Assembly: GCA_900105225.1 (NCBI GenBank)
Contig: LT629764.1
Location: 2,392,501 to 2,456,500 of the forward strand
Length of the DNA stretch: 64,000 bases
Source: Paenibacillaceae bacterium GAS479
GTDB taxonomy: Bacteria; Bacillota; Bacilli; Paenibacillales; Paenibacillaceae
Reading direction: 5' to 3'
The notes under the pieces are model-generated. The model searched no databases. It was not told where the DNA came from and was given only the letters and a program-made list of their open reading frames with translations. Position numbers and translations under genes: made by a program. Below are positions 18,595-28,094 of this stretch, in pieces. Numbering within the stretch: the first letter of the stretch is position 1; every line of letters begins with the position of its first letter.

Positions 18595-19659
18595 TTATTT
18601 AAAAGGAACCTTGATTTCGCCGCTAGTGATTTTGCCTTCGTATTCTTTTACTTTCGCCATAACCTCTGCGGATACGTTCGGGTTATTCTCAGGAAGACCT
18701 ACAGCGCCGTCTTTCAGCGTCAGCAAACGAGTTTTTCCACCTTCGAATTTGCCGGCAATGACTTCTTTCGACACGATAACAACCGCTTCGTCAACACGTT
18801 TAACCATGGAAGTCAGCGTAATGTCATTGCCGAATTCGATAGATTGGTCCTTGTCTACGCCGATAACCCATACTTTTTCGCCTTTGGATACACGATCCTT
18901 AGCTTCAGTGAACAGGCCATTGCCGCTGCCGCCTGCAGCGTGATAAATAATGTCCACACCGTTATTGTAAAGCGTAGCTGCCGCCGCTTTGCCAAGGTCA
19001 GGCTTAGTGAAATCGCCAACATAGCTGATTTCAACTTTGATGTCAGGGTTTACAGCTTTTACGCCTTCTACAAAGCCAATTTCAAAGCGCTTGATAAGAT
19101 CGCCTTCTACACCGCCGATGAAGCCGACTTTATTGGTTTTAGTTGTCATTGCTGCAACAACACCAACCAAGAAGGAGCCTTCATTTTCAGCAAACATAAC
19201 CGATGCAACGTTATCCGCTTCAACTACGCTGTCGATGCTGGCAAGCTTGGCATCCGGATTTTGCTTAGCTACCGTCGTCAGAGCTTTGTTCATCATGAAA
19301 CCCATGCCCCAAGTCAGATTGTAGCCCGCTTTCACCATTTGGTTCAGGTTTGGCTCGAAATCGCTTTCGCCTTTGCTTTCGAGAGGTTTAACTTCAGCTC
19401 CGGTCTCTTTTTGCAATTTCTGAAGACCTTCCCAAGCGCTTTGGTTGAAAGATTTATCATTGACGCCGCCACCGTCTGTAACCATACCGATTTTGAAGTC
19501 TTTGCCGCTGTTGTCGCTAGTGACAGCATTCTCTGTATTCGCTGCTCCGCCGGTGTTGCCTTCAGCGTTATTACTTTTGGATCCGCAACCTGTTACTACG
19601 AGCATAAGTGCAAGAGCGGAAACGCTGAGTACATGAGTCGGTTTGCTTGTCCATTTCAT
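18595..19659 (-). CDS. BMP-family nucleoside-binding lipoprotein (NupN/BmpA-like)
   Basis: The substrate-binding protein of the importer. The 354-residue product has a lipoprotein signal with the lipobox LVVTGC (cysteine at about residue 25), a Ser/Asn/Gly-rich linker, then the BMP domain with KIGMVTDGGGVNDKSFNQSAWEG, GVVAAMTTKTNKVGFIGG and IDKDQ-like VIGVDKDQS. It is first in the operon and has a near-consensus promoter. Guanosine or a related nucleoside is the likely ligand from family knowledge; no purine riboswitch was seen upstream. Confidence 0.93.
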   Translation of the reverse strand: MKWTSKPTHVLSVSALALMLVVTGCGSKSNNAEGNTGGAANTENAVTSDNSGKDFKIGMVTDGGGVNDKSFNQSAWEGLQKLQKETGAEVKPLESKGESDFEPNLNQMVKAGYNLTWGMGFMMNKALTTVAKQNPDAKLASIDSVVEADNVASVMFAENEGSFLVGVVAAMTTKTNKVGFIGGVEGDLIKRFEIGFVEGVKAVNPDIKVEISYVGDFTKPDLGKAAAATLYNNGVDIIYHAAGGSGNGLFTEAKDRVSKGEKVWVIGVDKDQSIEFGNDITLTSMVKRVDEAVVIVSKEVIAGKFEGGKTRLLTLKDGAVGLPENNPNVSAEVMAKVKEYEGKITSGEIKVPFK

Positions 19660-19708
19660 CTTTGTATTTCTCCCCTGTTCTTCACCTTGAATTGGTTTGA
19701 ATATAGTT

Positions 19709-19736
19709 ATTATAGCCTATAATCTTGAAGAGTCAA
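19709..19736 (-). promoter_or_regulatory. sigma-A promoter of the BMP-type transporter operon
   Basis: On the minus strand TTGACT (19731-19736) and a perfect TATAAT (19709-19714) are 16 bases apart, about 50 bases upstream of the lipoprotein start. The region above it to about 19930 is AT-rich and shows no gene. Confidence 0.8.
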
Positions 19737-19940
19737 TCAGAAAGAATGAATAAACATAACACGATGAAAACATTTACATTTGAAATAAATCGAGAATTAA
19801 AGGATATTTTTGGGTATTATTCGGATTAACATGCATTCTATGGCATAATTATTAATATAATTCTTACGCCAGTACATCACCCTATCCTTATAGATTTCCC
19901 TTGCTCTCGCATATTATACCTGAAGGCCCTGAACATAAGC

Positions 19941-19976
19941 AACAGCCCCTATGCACAAATGTGCATAGGGGCTGTT
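19941..19976. terminator. long perfect hairpin after ftsH
   Basis: A 36-base palindrome with two 17-base arms (AACAGCCCCTATGCACA and its complement) around two A residues. It lies 56 bases past the ftsH stop codon. The expected T run is weak on the minus strand (GCTTATGTTC) and not adjacent on the plus strand, so it may work as a 3' stabiliser or a poor terminator. Confidence 0.6.
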
Positions 19977-20031
19977 CACTCATTTTTTATAGACTAATGG
20001 ACCTAGAGCACTAGCCGCTAAAATGACTTAC

Positions 20032-22080
20032 TTAAGCTTTGTCTTTCGGATCTGGATTATTGTCGGAATCAATTGAATCCTTGTTGTCAGGACCTTCATT
20101 AATTCCTTCGCCAGCCGTAGTTGCGGTCTCTTCGGGATCGCGACCTTGGATACGAACTTTGACGCCTCCGATTTCATCAACGATTGGCTCACCACTCGAT
20201 TCGGAGTCGCTGACTATTTCGCCATCGCCACCTTTGCCGTCGACAGAACCCGTCTCGATCAGGTTGCGGATCTGTTCCAGATCCAGCGTCTCGATACGAA
20301 GCAATGTCTGAGCGATCAAGTGAACTTCCTTGCTCTTCTCGGTAAGGAGGTTTTTGGCGCGCTCGTACGAATCGCGGATAAAGGATTGCATCTCCTGATC
20401 AATCTCGTAGGCGATTTTGTCGGAGTAGTTCTGCTCGTGCCCAATATCACGGCCCAAGAATACTTGGCCTTGGGAGCTGCCGAACTGCATCGGTCCAAGC
20501 TTGTCACTCATACCGTACTCCATGATCATGCCGCGAACGATGCTGGTCGCATGCTTGAAGTCGCTATAAGCGCCTGTGCCGATTTCACCGATGAACAGTT
20601 CTTCGGCGACACGGCCGCCGAGCAAGCCGGTAACCTTGTCGAGCATCTCTTGCTTGGTAACGAGCATGCGGTCTTCCTTAGGAAGCATAATGACATATCC
20701 GCCTGCCTTGCCACGAGGGATAATCGTAACCTTATGCACCATGTCGGCATTTTCCAAGAAGTAGCCGATAATCGTATGGCCTGCCTCATGGTAAGCGACG
20801 ATGCGCTTCTCGCGCTCGCTGATAACGCGGCTCTTCTTCTCGGTGCCGACGATAACACGGTCGATAGCCTCGTCAACCTCGATCATGCCGATGTCTTTTC
20901 TATTGCGACGCGCTGCGAGAAGGGCTGCTTCATTAAGCAGGTTCTCAAGATCGGCGCCAGTGAAGCCAGTCGTACGCTTGGCGATAACGTCAAGCTTAAC
21001 GTCCTTGTTGAGCGGCTTGTTGCGGGCATGAACTTTAAGCACCGCTTCGCGACCTTTAACATCCGGACGGTCAACCGTAATTTGACGGTCAAAACGTCCC
21101 GGACGAAGCAGAGCTGGATCGAGAATGTCGGGACGGTTCGTTGCAGCGACAATAATAATACCTTCGTTGGCGCCGAAGCCGTCCATCTCTACGAGCAATT
21201 GGTTGAGCGTTTGCTCACGCTCATCATGACCGCCGCCGAGGCCTGCGCCACGCTGGCGACCGACTGCGTCGATCTCATCGATAAAGATGATACATGGTGC
21301 ATTCTTCTTCGCGTTCTCGAACAGGTCACGGACGCGGGATGCGCCTACGCCGACGAACATTTCCACGAAGTCGGAACCGGAGATGCTGAAGAACGGCACT
21401 CCCGCTTCACCTGCAACTGCACGGGCAAGCAAGGTTTTACCCGTACCCGGAGGTCCAACGAGCAGTACGCCCTTTGGAATACGAGCACCGACCGCTGCAA
21501 ACTTGCGAGGATCCTTGAGGAATTCCACGACCTCAACAAGCTCCTGCTTTTCCTCGTCAGCACCAGCAACATCCTCGAATGTCACCCGTTTTTTCTCTTC
21601 ATTATACAAACGGGCACGGCTCTTACCAAAGTTCATCACTTTGCCGCCGCCACCCTGAGCCTGATTAATCAGGAAGAAGAACAGGATGAAAATAATCACA
21701 AACGGAATGATGGAGGTCAGGAATGTGAGCCAGATGCTCTGACCTTTCATCGGTATATAATCTAATTTAAAGTTGTTGGCTTCACGCTTCAAATCGAGTT
21801 CCTTGATAAGGAATTCATCGGTATTAGTGTAGGTGTAGAACTTGAGTGATTCGTCCTTGGCCCCCGCAGGCGCTTTTCTGTATTCACCGGCCACCAGATA
21901 CGTGTACTTGTCGAATTGTACGGTCAGCTTGCTGATGTTGTTGGCTTCAAGCTCTTGACGAAACTCACTGTAAGAAATCTTCTGGGTTTTATCGTCCTGA
22001 CCGCTGATGAATTGCACAATGCCGACGGTTACCAGGAAAATAAGCAGGTAAAATCCAGTGTTCCGGATAATTCGATTCAT
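20032..22080 (-). CDS. ftsH: ATP-dependent zinc metalloprotease FtsH
   Basis: A membrane-bound AAA+ protease that degrades membrane and regulatory proteins; in Bacillus it is needed for sporulation. The 682 residues begin with a membrane segment (about 8-26), an extracytoplasmic domain and a second membrane segment (about 115-135). Then come the AAA domain with Walker A GPPGTGKT, Walker [10 protein letters not shown] and the second-region-of-homology [18 protein letters not shown], and the M41 protease with HEAGH. The acidic, Ser/Asp-rich tail is usual in Bacillota. The start ATG follows GAGGAGG. It lies between hpt and the transporter operon. Confidence 0.98.
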   Translation of the reverse strand: MNRIIRNTGFYLLIFLVTVGIVQFISGQDDKTQKISYSEFRQELEANNISKLTVQFDKYTYLVAGEYRKAPAGAKDESLKFYTYTNTDEFLIKELDLKREANNFKLDYIPMKGQSIWLTFLTSIIPFVIIFILFFFLINQAQGGGGKVMNFGKSRARLYNEEKKRVTFEDVAGADEEKQELVEVVEFLKDPRKFAAVGARIPKGVLLVGPPGTGKTLLARAVAGEAGVPFFSISGSDFVEMFVGVGASRVRDLFENAKKNAPCIIFIDEIDAVGRQRGAGLGGGHDEREQTLNQLLVEMDGFGANEGIIIVAATNRPDILDPALLRPGRFDRQITVDRPDVKGREAVLKVHARNKPLNKDVKLDVIAKRTTGFTGADLENLLNEAALLAARRNRKDIGMIEVDEAIDRVIVGTEKKSRVISEREKRIVAYHEAGHTIIGYFLENADMVHKVTIIPRGKAGGYVIMLPKEDRMLVTKQEMLDKVTGLLGGRVAEELFIGEIGTGAYSDFKHATSIVRGMIMEYGMSDKLGPMQFGSSQGQVFLGRDIGHEQNYSDKIAYEIDQEMQSFIRDSYERAKNLLTEKSKEVHLIAQTLLRIETLDLEQIRNLIETGSVDGKGGDGEIVSDSESSGEPIVDEIGGVKVRIQGRDPEETATTAGEGINEGPDNKDSIDSDNNPDPKDKA

Positions 22081-22109
22081 CCCCTACCTCCTCTCTAGAC
22101 GCTTAAAAT

Positions 22110-22139
22110 ATTTTACCATAGCCGGTCTGGCTATCTCAA
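22110..22139 (-). promoter_or_regulatory. ftsH promoter with a dyad in the spacer
   Basis: On the minus strand TTGAGA (22134-22139) and TAAAAT (22110-22115) are 18 bases apart. The spacer contains ATAGCC-5-GGCTAT (22118-22134), a perfect 6-bp dyad. Transcription would start about 25 bases upstream of the start codon. Confidence 0.6.
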
Positions 22140-22280
22140 CAGGACCCCAGCCTATACCCGATACAGCCTCACCATCCCACAAAATGATGTGCGTTAAGGA
22201 ATACCGTAAATGAAACAAGTGTCTATCCAATCCTGTAAATAGCAGAGAGCCACGGAGTGGAACACTGCCGAGAAAAGCTT

Positions 22281-22820
22281 TTATTTGCTGTAGACTTCAG
22301 GCTTGAGAATGCCGATATAAGGAAGGTTGCGGTAATACTCGGCGTAATCAAGACCATAACCTACGACAAAAGCATGCGGAAGAGTAAAACCGGTATAATC
22401 GGCATCGAGATCGACCGACCGGCCTGACGGCTTGTCGAACAAGGTGACGACGGTCACCGACTTGGCGTTGCGGCGCTCCAGCACATCGATGAGATAGCTG
22501 AGCGTCAAGCCGCTGTCAATGATGTCCTCAACGATGAGTACATCTCGACCTTCGACAGATACGTCCAGATCTTTGATGATTTTGACGACACCGGAGGACT
22601 TCGTTGCAGCCCCATAGCTGGAAACGGCCATAAAGTCCATCTCCAACGGCACGCGTATTTCCTTAACCAAATCGGCCATGAAAATAAACGCTCCCTTGAG
22701 AACGCAAATAACGAGTGGATTGCGCCCCTCGAAATCACGGGTCAAAATCTCACCTAGCTCCTTGACCTTGTCCCGGATTTCTTGTTCGCTGTGTAGAATT
22801 TCCTGAATGTCGTTATGCAA
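22281..22820 (-). CDS. hpt: hypoxanthine phosphoribosyltransferase
   Basis: Salvages hypoxanthine and guanine with PRPP to IMP and GMP. The protein shows the PRPP-binding motif [13 protein letters not shown], the flexible-loop region [11 protein letters not shown], and the C-terminal [23 protein letters not shown] at 22820 is taken as the start, because GGGAGGAA lies just upstream (22828-22835) and [14 protein letters not shown] then aligns with the start of HprT proteins. An in-frame ATG at 22841 would put the ribosome binding site inside the gene. Length from TTG is 179 residues. The tilS-hpt-ftsH order is conserved. Confidence 0.95.
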   Translation of the reverse strand: MHNDIQEILHSEQEIRDKVKELGEILTRDFEGRNPLVICVLKGAFIFMADLVKEIRVPLEMDFMAVSSYGAATKSSGVVKIIKDLDVSVEGRDVLIVEDIIDSGLTLSYLIDVLERRNAKSVTVVTLFDKPSGRSVDLDADYTGFTLPHAFVVGYGLDYAEYYRNLPYIGILKPEVYSK

Positions 22821-22889
22821 GTGTAGTTCCTCCCGAATCATCTGATCCTATTCTTATGAGCTTAATAAGGCCTGTTATTCATAGACCCT

Positions 22890-24374
22890 TCAACTTGAAG
22901 GGTTCGGCGGGGCAATCCTCTGCGCATCGATACGCAGCAGACGCCTCGTCCCTTCTCCCGCGGTCGCATGTGCGGATCTGCGAATGCCTGGAATCCAGAG
23001 AATCCGGTCGTTCGCGTCGCATACTAGCGGAACGGAAGGCCGCAAGGAAGGCGGTACCTTGGCATCAACGAACATATCTTGCACCTTTTTGGTACCGTTT
23101 AGTCCAAGCGGGCTCATCCGATCGCCATCTCTGCGACTCCGCACTCGAAGCGGGAGCAATAGCTCATCCAAATTAAAAAAAGCGGTCAGCGGGCCCGCCC
23201 CCTTAGGGACGACGGCATCGCCCTCCCGAAGGATCGCTGCCATGCTGAACTCAAGCCGCATTCCTGCTTCGGCTAGCTCGAGTCCACCATGCGGCTCGGC
23301 GATGAGAATCTCATAACCGTCCTGCGGCTCCTCGCTGCGCCGAGTCCACTTCAACCGACCGTACTCTCGGTGAAACCGCAGCCCGCGTGACAAATCGATC
23401 CGCCAGTTGACCGGCGCCTCGGCTAATGCACCGAGTCGTATATGCTCCACCTCATCAAAGCCGGTGGGTTCCTTTTCCAAAGCAAGATAATCTAATATTA
23501 GTTTAATCAATCTCCTTTGTAAAGCGACGTGCAGACCTGCCAAATCCGCGCCGGACATCGTCAAACCGGCCTTTTCTGAGCTCACCATAGAGGAGAACAG
23601 CTCCTCGGTTTGCGCCGTCAGATAGTCCGATTCTGCGGAAGCCGCTTCGGCCAGCCGACACAAGGAGGAGGAGAGCCTGCCATTAAAGGATTCCAGATAA
23701 GGCAGAGCTTCGAGCCTGACCGCATTGCGGAAATAATCCGTTGAATAATTGCTGCTATCCATATAGTAAGGAATTGTCCAATGCTTGCAGTATGCGGCAA
23801 GGTCCGGTTTCGTTATACGTAACAGGGGGCGGATCAGTTCCACTTTTTCTTCCCTTCGCCGCAGCGGAATACCCCCCAGTCCGCTCGGAGCCGTACCGCG
23901 CAGTACGCGCATTAACACCGTCTCGGCCTGATCGTCTGCATGATGGGCGAACGCAATTCTCGCCGCTCCTACGCGGGCCGCAGCCTCATGGAGAAAGCGG
24001 TAGCGCAGTTCACGAGCCGCCGCCTGTTTATTGCCGCCATGCTCTCGCAAATAGCCCGGGACGTGAAGCTCGGCAATGTGGCATGGGATACCGAGCTCTT
24101 CGCAGAAGCGCCGTACTCCTTGCGCCTCCAGCAGCGATTCCTCCGGCCGGAAGCCATGGTTGGCATGGGCGGCCGTGACGCGTACGCCAAGGCGCTCAGC
24201 GTAGGTATGCAGCGCATGCAGCAGCGCCATGGAATCCGGTCCGCCGCTGACGGCGACCAGCACGGTATCACCGCGCTCCCAAAGCCGCTCCTCCGTTCCC
24301 ATCCGCGACAGCTCCTGCAGCACCCGCTCCTGCCGACCTTCTGCTGCTTCTTGATCGCTTGCCTGTTGATCCAT
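22890..24374 (-). CDS. tilS: tRNA(Ile)-lysidine synthase
   Basis: Modifies C34 of the AUA-reading tRNA(Ile) to lysidine using ATP and lysine; usually essential. The 494-residue protein has the PP-loop signature VAVSGGPDSMALLHAL (about residues 35-50), the HHADDQAETVLMRVLRG segment (about 150) and the TilS substrate-binding and C-terminal domains (LGLNGTKKVQDMFVDAKVP near the end). The ATG at 24374 is preceded by AGGAGAG; the frame is open for 52 more codons but those have no such site. It follows yabT and precedes hpt as in Bacillus. Confidence 0.95.
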   Translation of the reverse strand: MDQQASDQEAAEGRQERVLQELSRMGTEERLWERGDTVLVAVSGGPDSMALLHALHTYAERLGVRVTAAHANHGFRPEESLLEAQGVRRFCEELGIPCHIAELHVPGYLREHGGNKQAAARELRYRFLHEAAARVGAARIAFAHHADDQAETVLMRVLRGTAPSGLGGIPLRRREEKVELIRPLLRITKPDLAAYCKHWTIPYYMDSSNYSTDYFRNAVRLEALPYLESFNGRLSSSLCRLAEAASAESDYLTAQTEELFSSMVSSEKAGLTMSGADLAGLHVALQRRLIKLILDYLALEKEPTGFDEVEHIRLGALAEAPVNWRIDLSRGLRFHREYGRLKWTRRSEEPQDGYEILIAEPHGGLELAEAGMRLEFSMAAILREGDAVVPKGAGPLTAFFNLDELLLPLRVRSRRDGDRMSPLGLNGTKKVQDMFVDAKVPPSLRPSVPLVCDANDRILWIPGIRRSAHATAGEGTRRLLRIDAQRIAPPNPSS

Positions 24375-24448
24375 GCTGACGATCTCTCCTAAATAAAGAT
24401 GTAAGGTAGGGGGCTGCCGCCTGTCGGTTCGACGGTTCGACGCTTCGT

Positions 24449-25375
24449 CTACCCGAAGCCGCCGGCCAGCCAAAATGCCGAAGCCGCGAGTCCCGCGGCG
24501 GACAACAGAAACAGTGCCTTGGTCCACCATGGCACTGGCTGCGAGGGCCTGCCGATACGGTGAATGACGGCGTTCCAGGCGTCCGCAGCTTCGGCTGCGT
24601 CCCTGAAGCCGCCAGCGAAGGCGCGCGTCAGCCAGCCGGAGAACGGCTTCAGCTGCTGCGACTGCTGTGCAAGTCGCAGCAACTCGGCTGTGCTCCTATT
24701 TTGGGGCAGCGTACCGGCGGTGAGTCGGTAGAGCTCTTTTTCCTGGAAGAGCTGTACACAAAGCACCGCAAACGAAAACAGGTCATACGGCGCGTCCGAG
24801 GTGCGGATACCGGCATTCCAATAACCTCGATCATAGATCTCGGTAAACTGGCGGATGCTCTTGCCAAATGCGGTGACGCCCCCATAGTCGACCAATTCCA
24901 CGCGGCCGTAGTCCGCGACGAGCACATTGTCCACCTTGAGGTCGCCGAACGCCCAGCCTGAGCCATGCAGGTCCCCGAGCCGCAGCAGCAGGTTGTAACC
25001 CGCAAGCGGGAACCACTCCGCTCCGCTCGCTGCCAGAAAGGCGGGCAGCTTCGTACCGCGTACATAACGCATGACGTAGAAAGGATATTCTTTGCCTGAT
25101 CTCAGCTTCAGATCATCAACGTCATAAAGGAACGGGCTGCCCCCGTTCCCCCTTTTCTGCTGCTTTTCGAGCGCTTGCAGCACATTGATCTCCGACTGCA
25201 GGTCCGCCGTATCCAGCCCTATTTTGAGCGCCATGAGACGGCTGTCCTGCTGCACCAGATACACCTTGCCGTTGGCTCCCTCGCCAAGCATCCGCTCCAC
25301 GCGATAGCGGCGATGCCTCCACTTACCGGTAATGATCATGCCCCGGTCAAGGTCAAACTTAGCCGACGTAGCCAC
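24449..25375 (-). CDS. yabT: YabT-like Ser/Thr protein kinase with a C-terminal membrane anchor
   Basis: A Hanks-type kinase. The 308 residues show the Gly-rich loop GEGANGKVY (about 32-40), ALKIG with the ATP lysine, and the catalytic loop GDLKVDNVL in place of HRDLKxxN. The metal-binding motif reads VDYGG rather than DFG. There is no extracellular PASTA region; instead a single membrane segment (about 286-305) closes the protein. In B. subtilis YabT acts in sporulating cells and is stimulated by DNA. Its start overlaps the end of the VWA gene by 17 bases, so the two are coupled. Confidence 0.88.
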   Translation of the reverse strand: MATSAKFDLDRGMIITGKWRHRRYRVERMLGEGANGKVYLVQQDSRLMALKIGLDTADLQSEINVLQALEKQQKRGNGGSPFLYDVDDLKLRSGKEYPFYVMRYVRGTKLPAFLAASGAEWFPLAGYNLLLRLGDLHGSGWAFGDLKVDNVLVADYGRVELVDYGGVTAFGKSIRQFTEIYDRGYWNAGIRTSDAPYDLFSFAVLCVQLFQEKELYRLTAGTLPQNRSTAELLRLAQQSQQLKPFSGWLTRAFAGGFRDAAEAADAWNAVIHRIGRPSQPVPWWTKALFLLSAAGLAASAFWLAGGFG

Positions 25376-26087
25376 TCCTCATCTCGTCCTCCTCGCCGCC
25401 CCGGCGCCGCTCATCCATGCTTTCGCGGTAATACTGGGCGACCCCCTGGAGCGCCGGCCCTGTAGGTGTCGTCCCCCGCATCTGCAGCTTGGGAAATAGC
25501 GACTGTACGCCGCTCAGATTCGTAGTCCAGTCCAGATCTAGCGTTGCATCATCCCCGTGTTTGTCCCCCGGAAAATGAAACACCGACAGCTCGCTGACGC
25601 CTTGCCGCGATTGCAGGCTGAGCATCAGGTCGCGGATGGCTTCCTCGACGGCTGCCATCTTCGGCTTCATGCTGGCGCTGGCATCGATGAGCAGCGCCAC
25701 GCGCAGCTTGCTCGTTTCGCCCAGCTCATCGATGACGCGCACAACTTCGCCGCGCTTCTCGGGCGGCAGCTCTTCGAGCGCGCCTGAGCCGCCGAGCACG
25801 GACTTGAGCTCTTTTTGTACAGCTTGCTGAATGGTCTGCACAACTGTCTTGCGCGTCATCATCTGCACCGTCTGCGACAGCTGCCGGGTATTGACCATCC
25901 GGCTCATACCGCCTCCGGCATGGGCAATCTCTTGAATCTCTTTGGCTCCGTACTCTCCGATGTCGCCGCCGTCTAGCACACCTACTACATTAACTGTAAC
26001 TCCATCCGAAAACGCCTGAGCCGCCGCTACAACCGGGCTAAGGCCGACATTAGAGCAGCCGTCCGTAATGAGCAAAATTTGCTTCAT
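25359..26087 (-). CDS. yabS: VWA-domain protein YabS-like
   Basis: A 242-residue protein with a von Willebrand factor A fold. A metal-ion-dependent adhesion site is visible as LLIDASASM (DxSxS) in the C-terminal half (about residue 140). The N-terminal ILLITDGCSNVG followed by VNVVGVLDGGDIGEYG resembles a second, partial VWA Rossmann core. The ATG at 26087 follows GGAGGG. In Bacillus yabS lies between spoIIE and yabT; here it keeps its yabT link but is separated from spoIIE by about 6.5 kb. Its function is not known. Confidence 0.85.
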   Translation of the reverse strand: MKQILLITDGCSNVGLSPVVAAAQAFSDGVTVNVVGVLDGGDIGEYGAKEIQEIAHAGGGMSRMVNTRQLSQTVQMMTRKTVVQTIQQAVQKELKSVLGGSGALEELPPEKRGEVVRVIDELGETSKLRVALLIDASASMKPKMAAVEEAIRDLMLSLQSRQGVSELSVFHFPGDKHGDDATLDLDWTTNLSGVQSLFPKLQMRGTTPTGPALQGVAQYYRESMDERRRGGEEDEMRSGYVG

Positions 26088-26211
26088 TCCATATCCCTCC
26101 AGCAGATAGATTCCCAATCTATCTACCAGTGTTGCCGTATTGAAAGGGATTCATAACCCTGCGCCGCAAGGTGAAACGGCTCTTATTGACGATGCAGGAT
26201 GGAAAAGCAGC

Positions 26212-27246
26212 TTAATCGGCCGGGTAGCCGCGCTTGTACGCCGGCTGCTCGGAGCGGACGCCGTCAATTTTGCGCAGCGCGTCTACCGCCCAGTATGGGT
26301 TGCGCAGCATTGCGCGGCCGATTGCCGCCAGCTCGGCATCACCGCTTGCCACAACGGATTGCGCCAGCTCAGGCTCATCCAGCATACCGACCGCGATGAC
26401 CGGAATGCCTGCGGCTTCTCGCACAGCGCGAGCATACGGCACCTGATAACCAGGGTAGTTGCCCGGCTGGCGGCTGCCGTTCGGCGGAGCTTCCCCTCCG
26501 CTTGAAACATGGAGGATGTCAACGCCAGCTTCCTTGTAGCGCCGCGCCAGCTCCAGGCCGTACTCCAGATCGTAGCCGCCCTCAATGTATTCCGTGGCGG
26601 AGAAGCGCAAGATAAGCGGCATATCCGCTGGCATCACTTCACGCACGGCACGAATGACCTCGCAGCCAAAGCGCATCCGGTCTTCACCATATTCGTCAGT
26701 CCGATGGTTGAGCGACGGAGAGTGGAACTGGTGAATAAGGTAACCATGCGCACCGTGCAGCTCGATCGTATCGAAGCCGGCTTCGACGGCGCGGCGAGCC
26801 GCGCCGCGGAACAGAGCGACTTTATCCCGCACCTCTGCCGTCGTCAGCTCACGCGGCGTTTTCCAGCCCGTCGGCTCGACCGGAATCGGAGAGGAGCTGA
26901 CTGGAACATCGGCGTCCGTCGCCTTGCGCCCGGCGTGAGCGATCTGGATGCCCATCCGAGCTCCATAGCGCTGGGATTCCCGCACGATACGGGCATAGGC
27001 CGGAATCTGCTCGTCGTTCCATAAGCCCAGGCAGCGGTTCGAGATGCGGCCATCCGGCTCCACATTGGTCATTTCCATAATAATAAGGCCCGTGCCGCCA
27101 ACGGCGCGAGATACATAATGGACGTAATGCCATTCGTTCGGCGTTCCGTCCTCCGCATCTACGGAATATTGGCACATCGGCGCCATAACGATCCGGTTGT
27201 TCAGCTCCAGCCCTTTCAGGCGGAAAGGCTCGGACAGCTTGGTCAT
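26212..27246 (-). CDS. namA: NADPH dehydrogenase of the old yellow enzyme family (YqjM/NamA-like)
   Basis: An FMN enzyme that reduces activated alkenes such as enones with NADPH; the cellular role is probably detoxification. The 344 residues show the NNRIVMAPMCQYS start (about 16-28), with the cysteine typical of the YqjM class, QIAHAGRKA, the ELHGAHGYLIHQFHSPSLNHRTDEYG segment and the C-terminal AIGRAMLRNPYW. It stands alone between yabS and a GntR/ABC operon; B. subtilis carries its homologue elsewhere, so it belongs to the inserted block. Confidence 0.93.
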   Translation of the reverse strand: MTKLSEPFRLKGLELNNRIVMAPMCQYSVDAEDGTPNEWHYVHYVSRAVGGTGLIIMEMTNVEPDGRISNRCLGLWNDEQIPAYARIVRESQRYGARMGIQIAHAGRKATDADVPVSSSPIPVEPTGWKTPRELTTAEVRDKVALFRGAARRAVEAGFDTIELHGAHGYLIHQFHSPSLNHRTDEYGEDRMRFGCEVIRAVREVMPADMPLILRFSATEYIEGGYDLEYGLELARRYKEAGVDILHVSSGGEAPPNGSRQPGNYPGYQVPYARAVREAAGIPVIAVGMLDEPELAQSVVASGDAELAAIGRAMLRNPYWAVDALRKIDGVRSEQPAYKRGYPAD

Positions 27247-27331
27247 GATTCCACACTCCTCTATTCAGCGAACGCGGCCGATCCGCGCTTCGTTTCTTTT
27301 CCTCTATTATAAGTCATCACGCACGCAAATG

Positions 27332-27366
27332 AAAAAAACCGCCCTCCCTTAAACGGGAATGCGGTT
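27332..27366 (-). terminator. terminator of the GntR-ABC operon
   Basis: On the minus strand an AACCGC and GCGGTT outer stem with an inner CCC-GGG pairing is followed by seven T residues, starting about 35 bases beyond the permease stop codon. Confidence 0.85.
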
Positions 27367-27401
27367 GAAACGATTGGTGGTTCTTTTCGAGTAAGGAAGG
27401 A

Positions 27402-28094
27402 CTAAGCGCGAACGGCAGAACGGCGCAGCATCAGCCAGGAAAGGAGAGAAAGGACGGCTGCAAGCACCAGCAGCACCCCCATGATTCCCACCAGCGTAGG
27501 CTGCAGATCGACGAACCATTGAAACATCGGCCGCCACCATCCGCGCAGCGAACCGATCGTAATCAAGGCCCCGCCAATGACGAAGGAACCGCCATATAAC
27601 AGGAAATTGCCCTTTTTGCCAAAACGACGGGACAGGCTACCGGAAGCGAACCCGATAAAAAACAACAGCAGCATCGAAGCAAAGAAAACATAGAACGTTT
27701 GCCAGATCGGGCCGTCACTGAGATTTGGGATGACAAAAAAGTTCATTCCCATCCAACTGCCTACCGCCTGTTCTATCTCCGTAACGACTGTCAACAGCGC
27801 AGCATGGAACAAAGAGAGCGTCACAATCACGAGGCTGCTTCCCGTAAAATAATCCCGCCTGCTAATGCACAGGCTCAGCGCAAAAGAAAATGTCTGGTTA
27901 ACCCCGATCAAGCCCGCGATATACACATAAACGAAAATCGACATCAGACCGCCGGTCGTAAAACGATCCTGCATGCTGGCTGCAATGATAGTGTTGACAA
28001 CAAAACTAGAGAGGAGAATCAACCACGGAAGGTAGACCCAGTTGAACAAATCTCTACGGTACATCATAATGACACTTTTCAATCCGCGATTCAC
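27402..28094 (-). CDS. ABC-2 type membrane protein, probable partner of the adjacent ATPase
   Basis: A 230-residue membrane protein with six likely segments (roughly residues 20-40, 50-70, 82-104, 130-150, 165-185 and 196-222). It has no motif that fixes its substrate. It overlaps the upstream ATPase by ATGA and ends at a terminator, so it is the transmembrane part of a two-component exporter or of a cell-envelope stress ABC system like those linked to YtrA-type regulators. I do not recognise it beyond that. Confidence 0.75.
   Translation of the reverse strand: MNRGLKSVIMMYRRDLFNWVYLPWLILLSSFVVNTIIAASMQDRFTTGGLMSIFVYVYIAGLIGVNQTFSFALSLCISRRDYFTGSSLVIVTLSLFHAALLTVVTEIEQAVGSWMGMNFFVIPNLSDGPIWQTFYVFFASMLLLFFIGFASGSLSRRFGKKGNFLLYGGSFVIGGALITIGSLRGWWRPMFQWFVDLQPTLVGIMGVLLVLAAVLSLLSWLMLRRSAVRA

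Noticed and set aside
19660-19930. Purine riboswitch upstream of the nucleoside-type transporter
   Set aside because: The leader from the mapped promoter is only about 45 bases and shows no conserved purine-riboswitch core.
26212-27246. Several long frames opposite or shifted against the old-yellow-enzyme gene, yabT, tilS and pabB
   Set aside because: They are antisense or frame-shifted shadows of homology-supported genes in GC-rich DNA.
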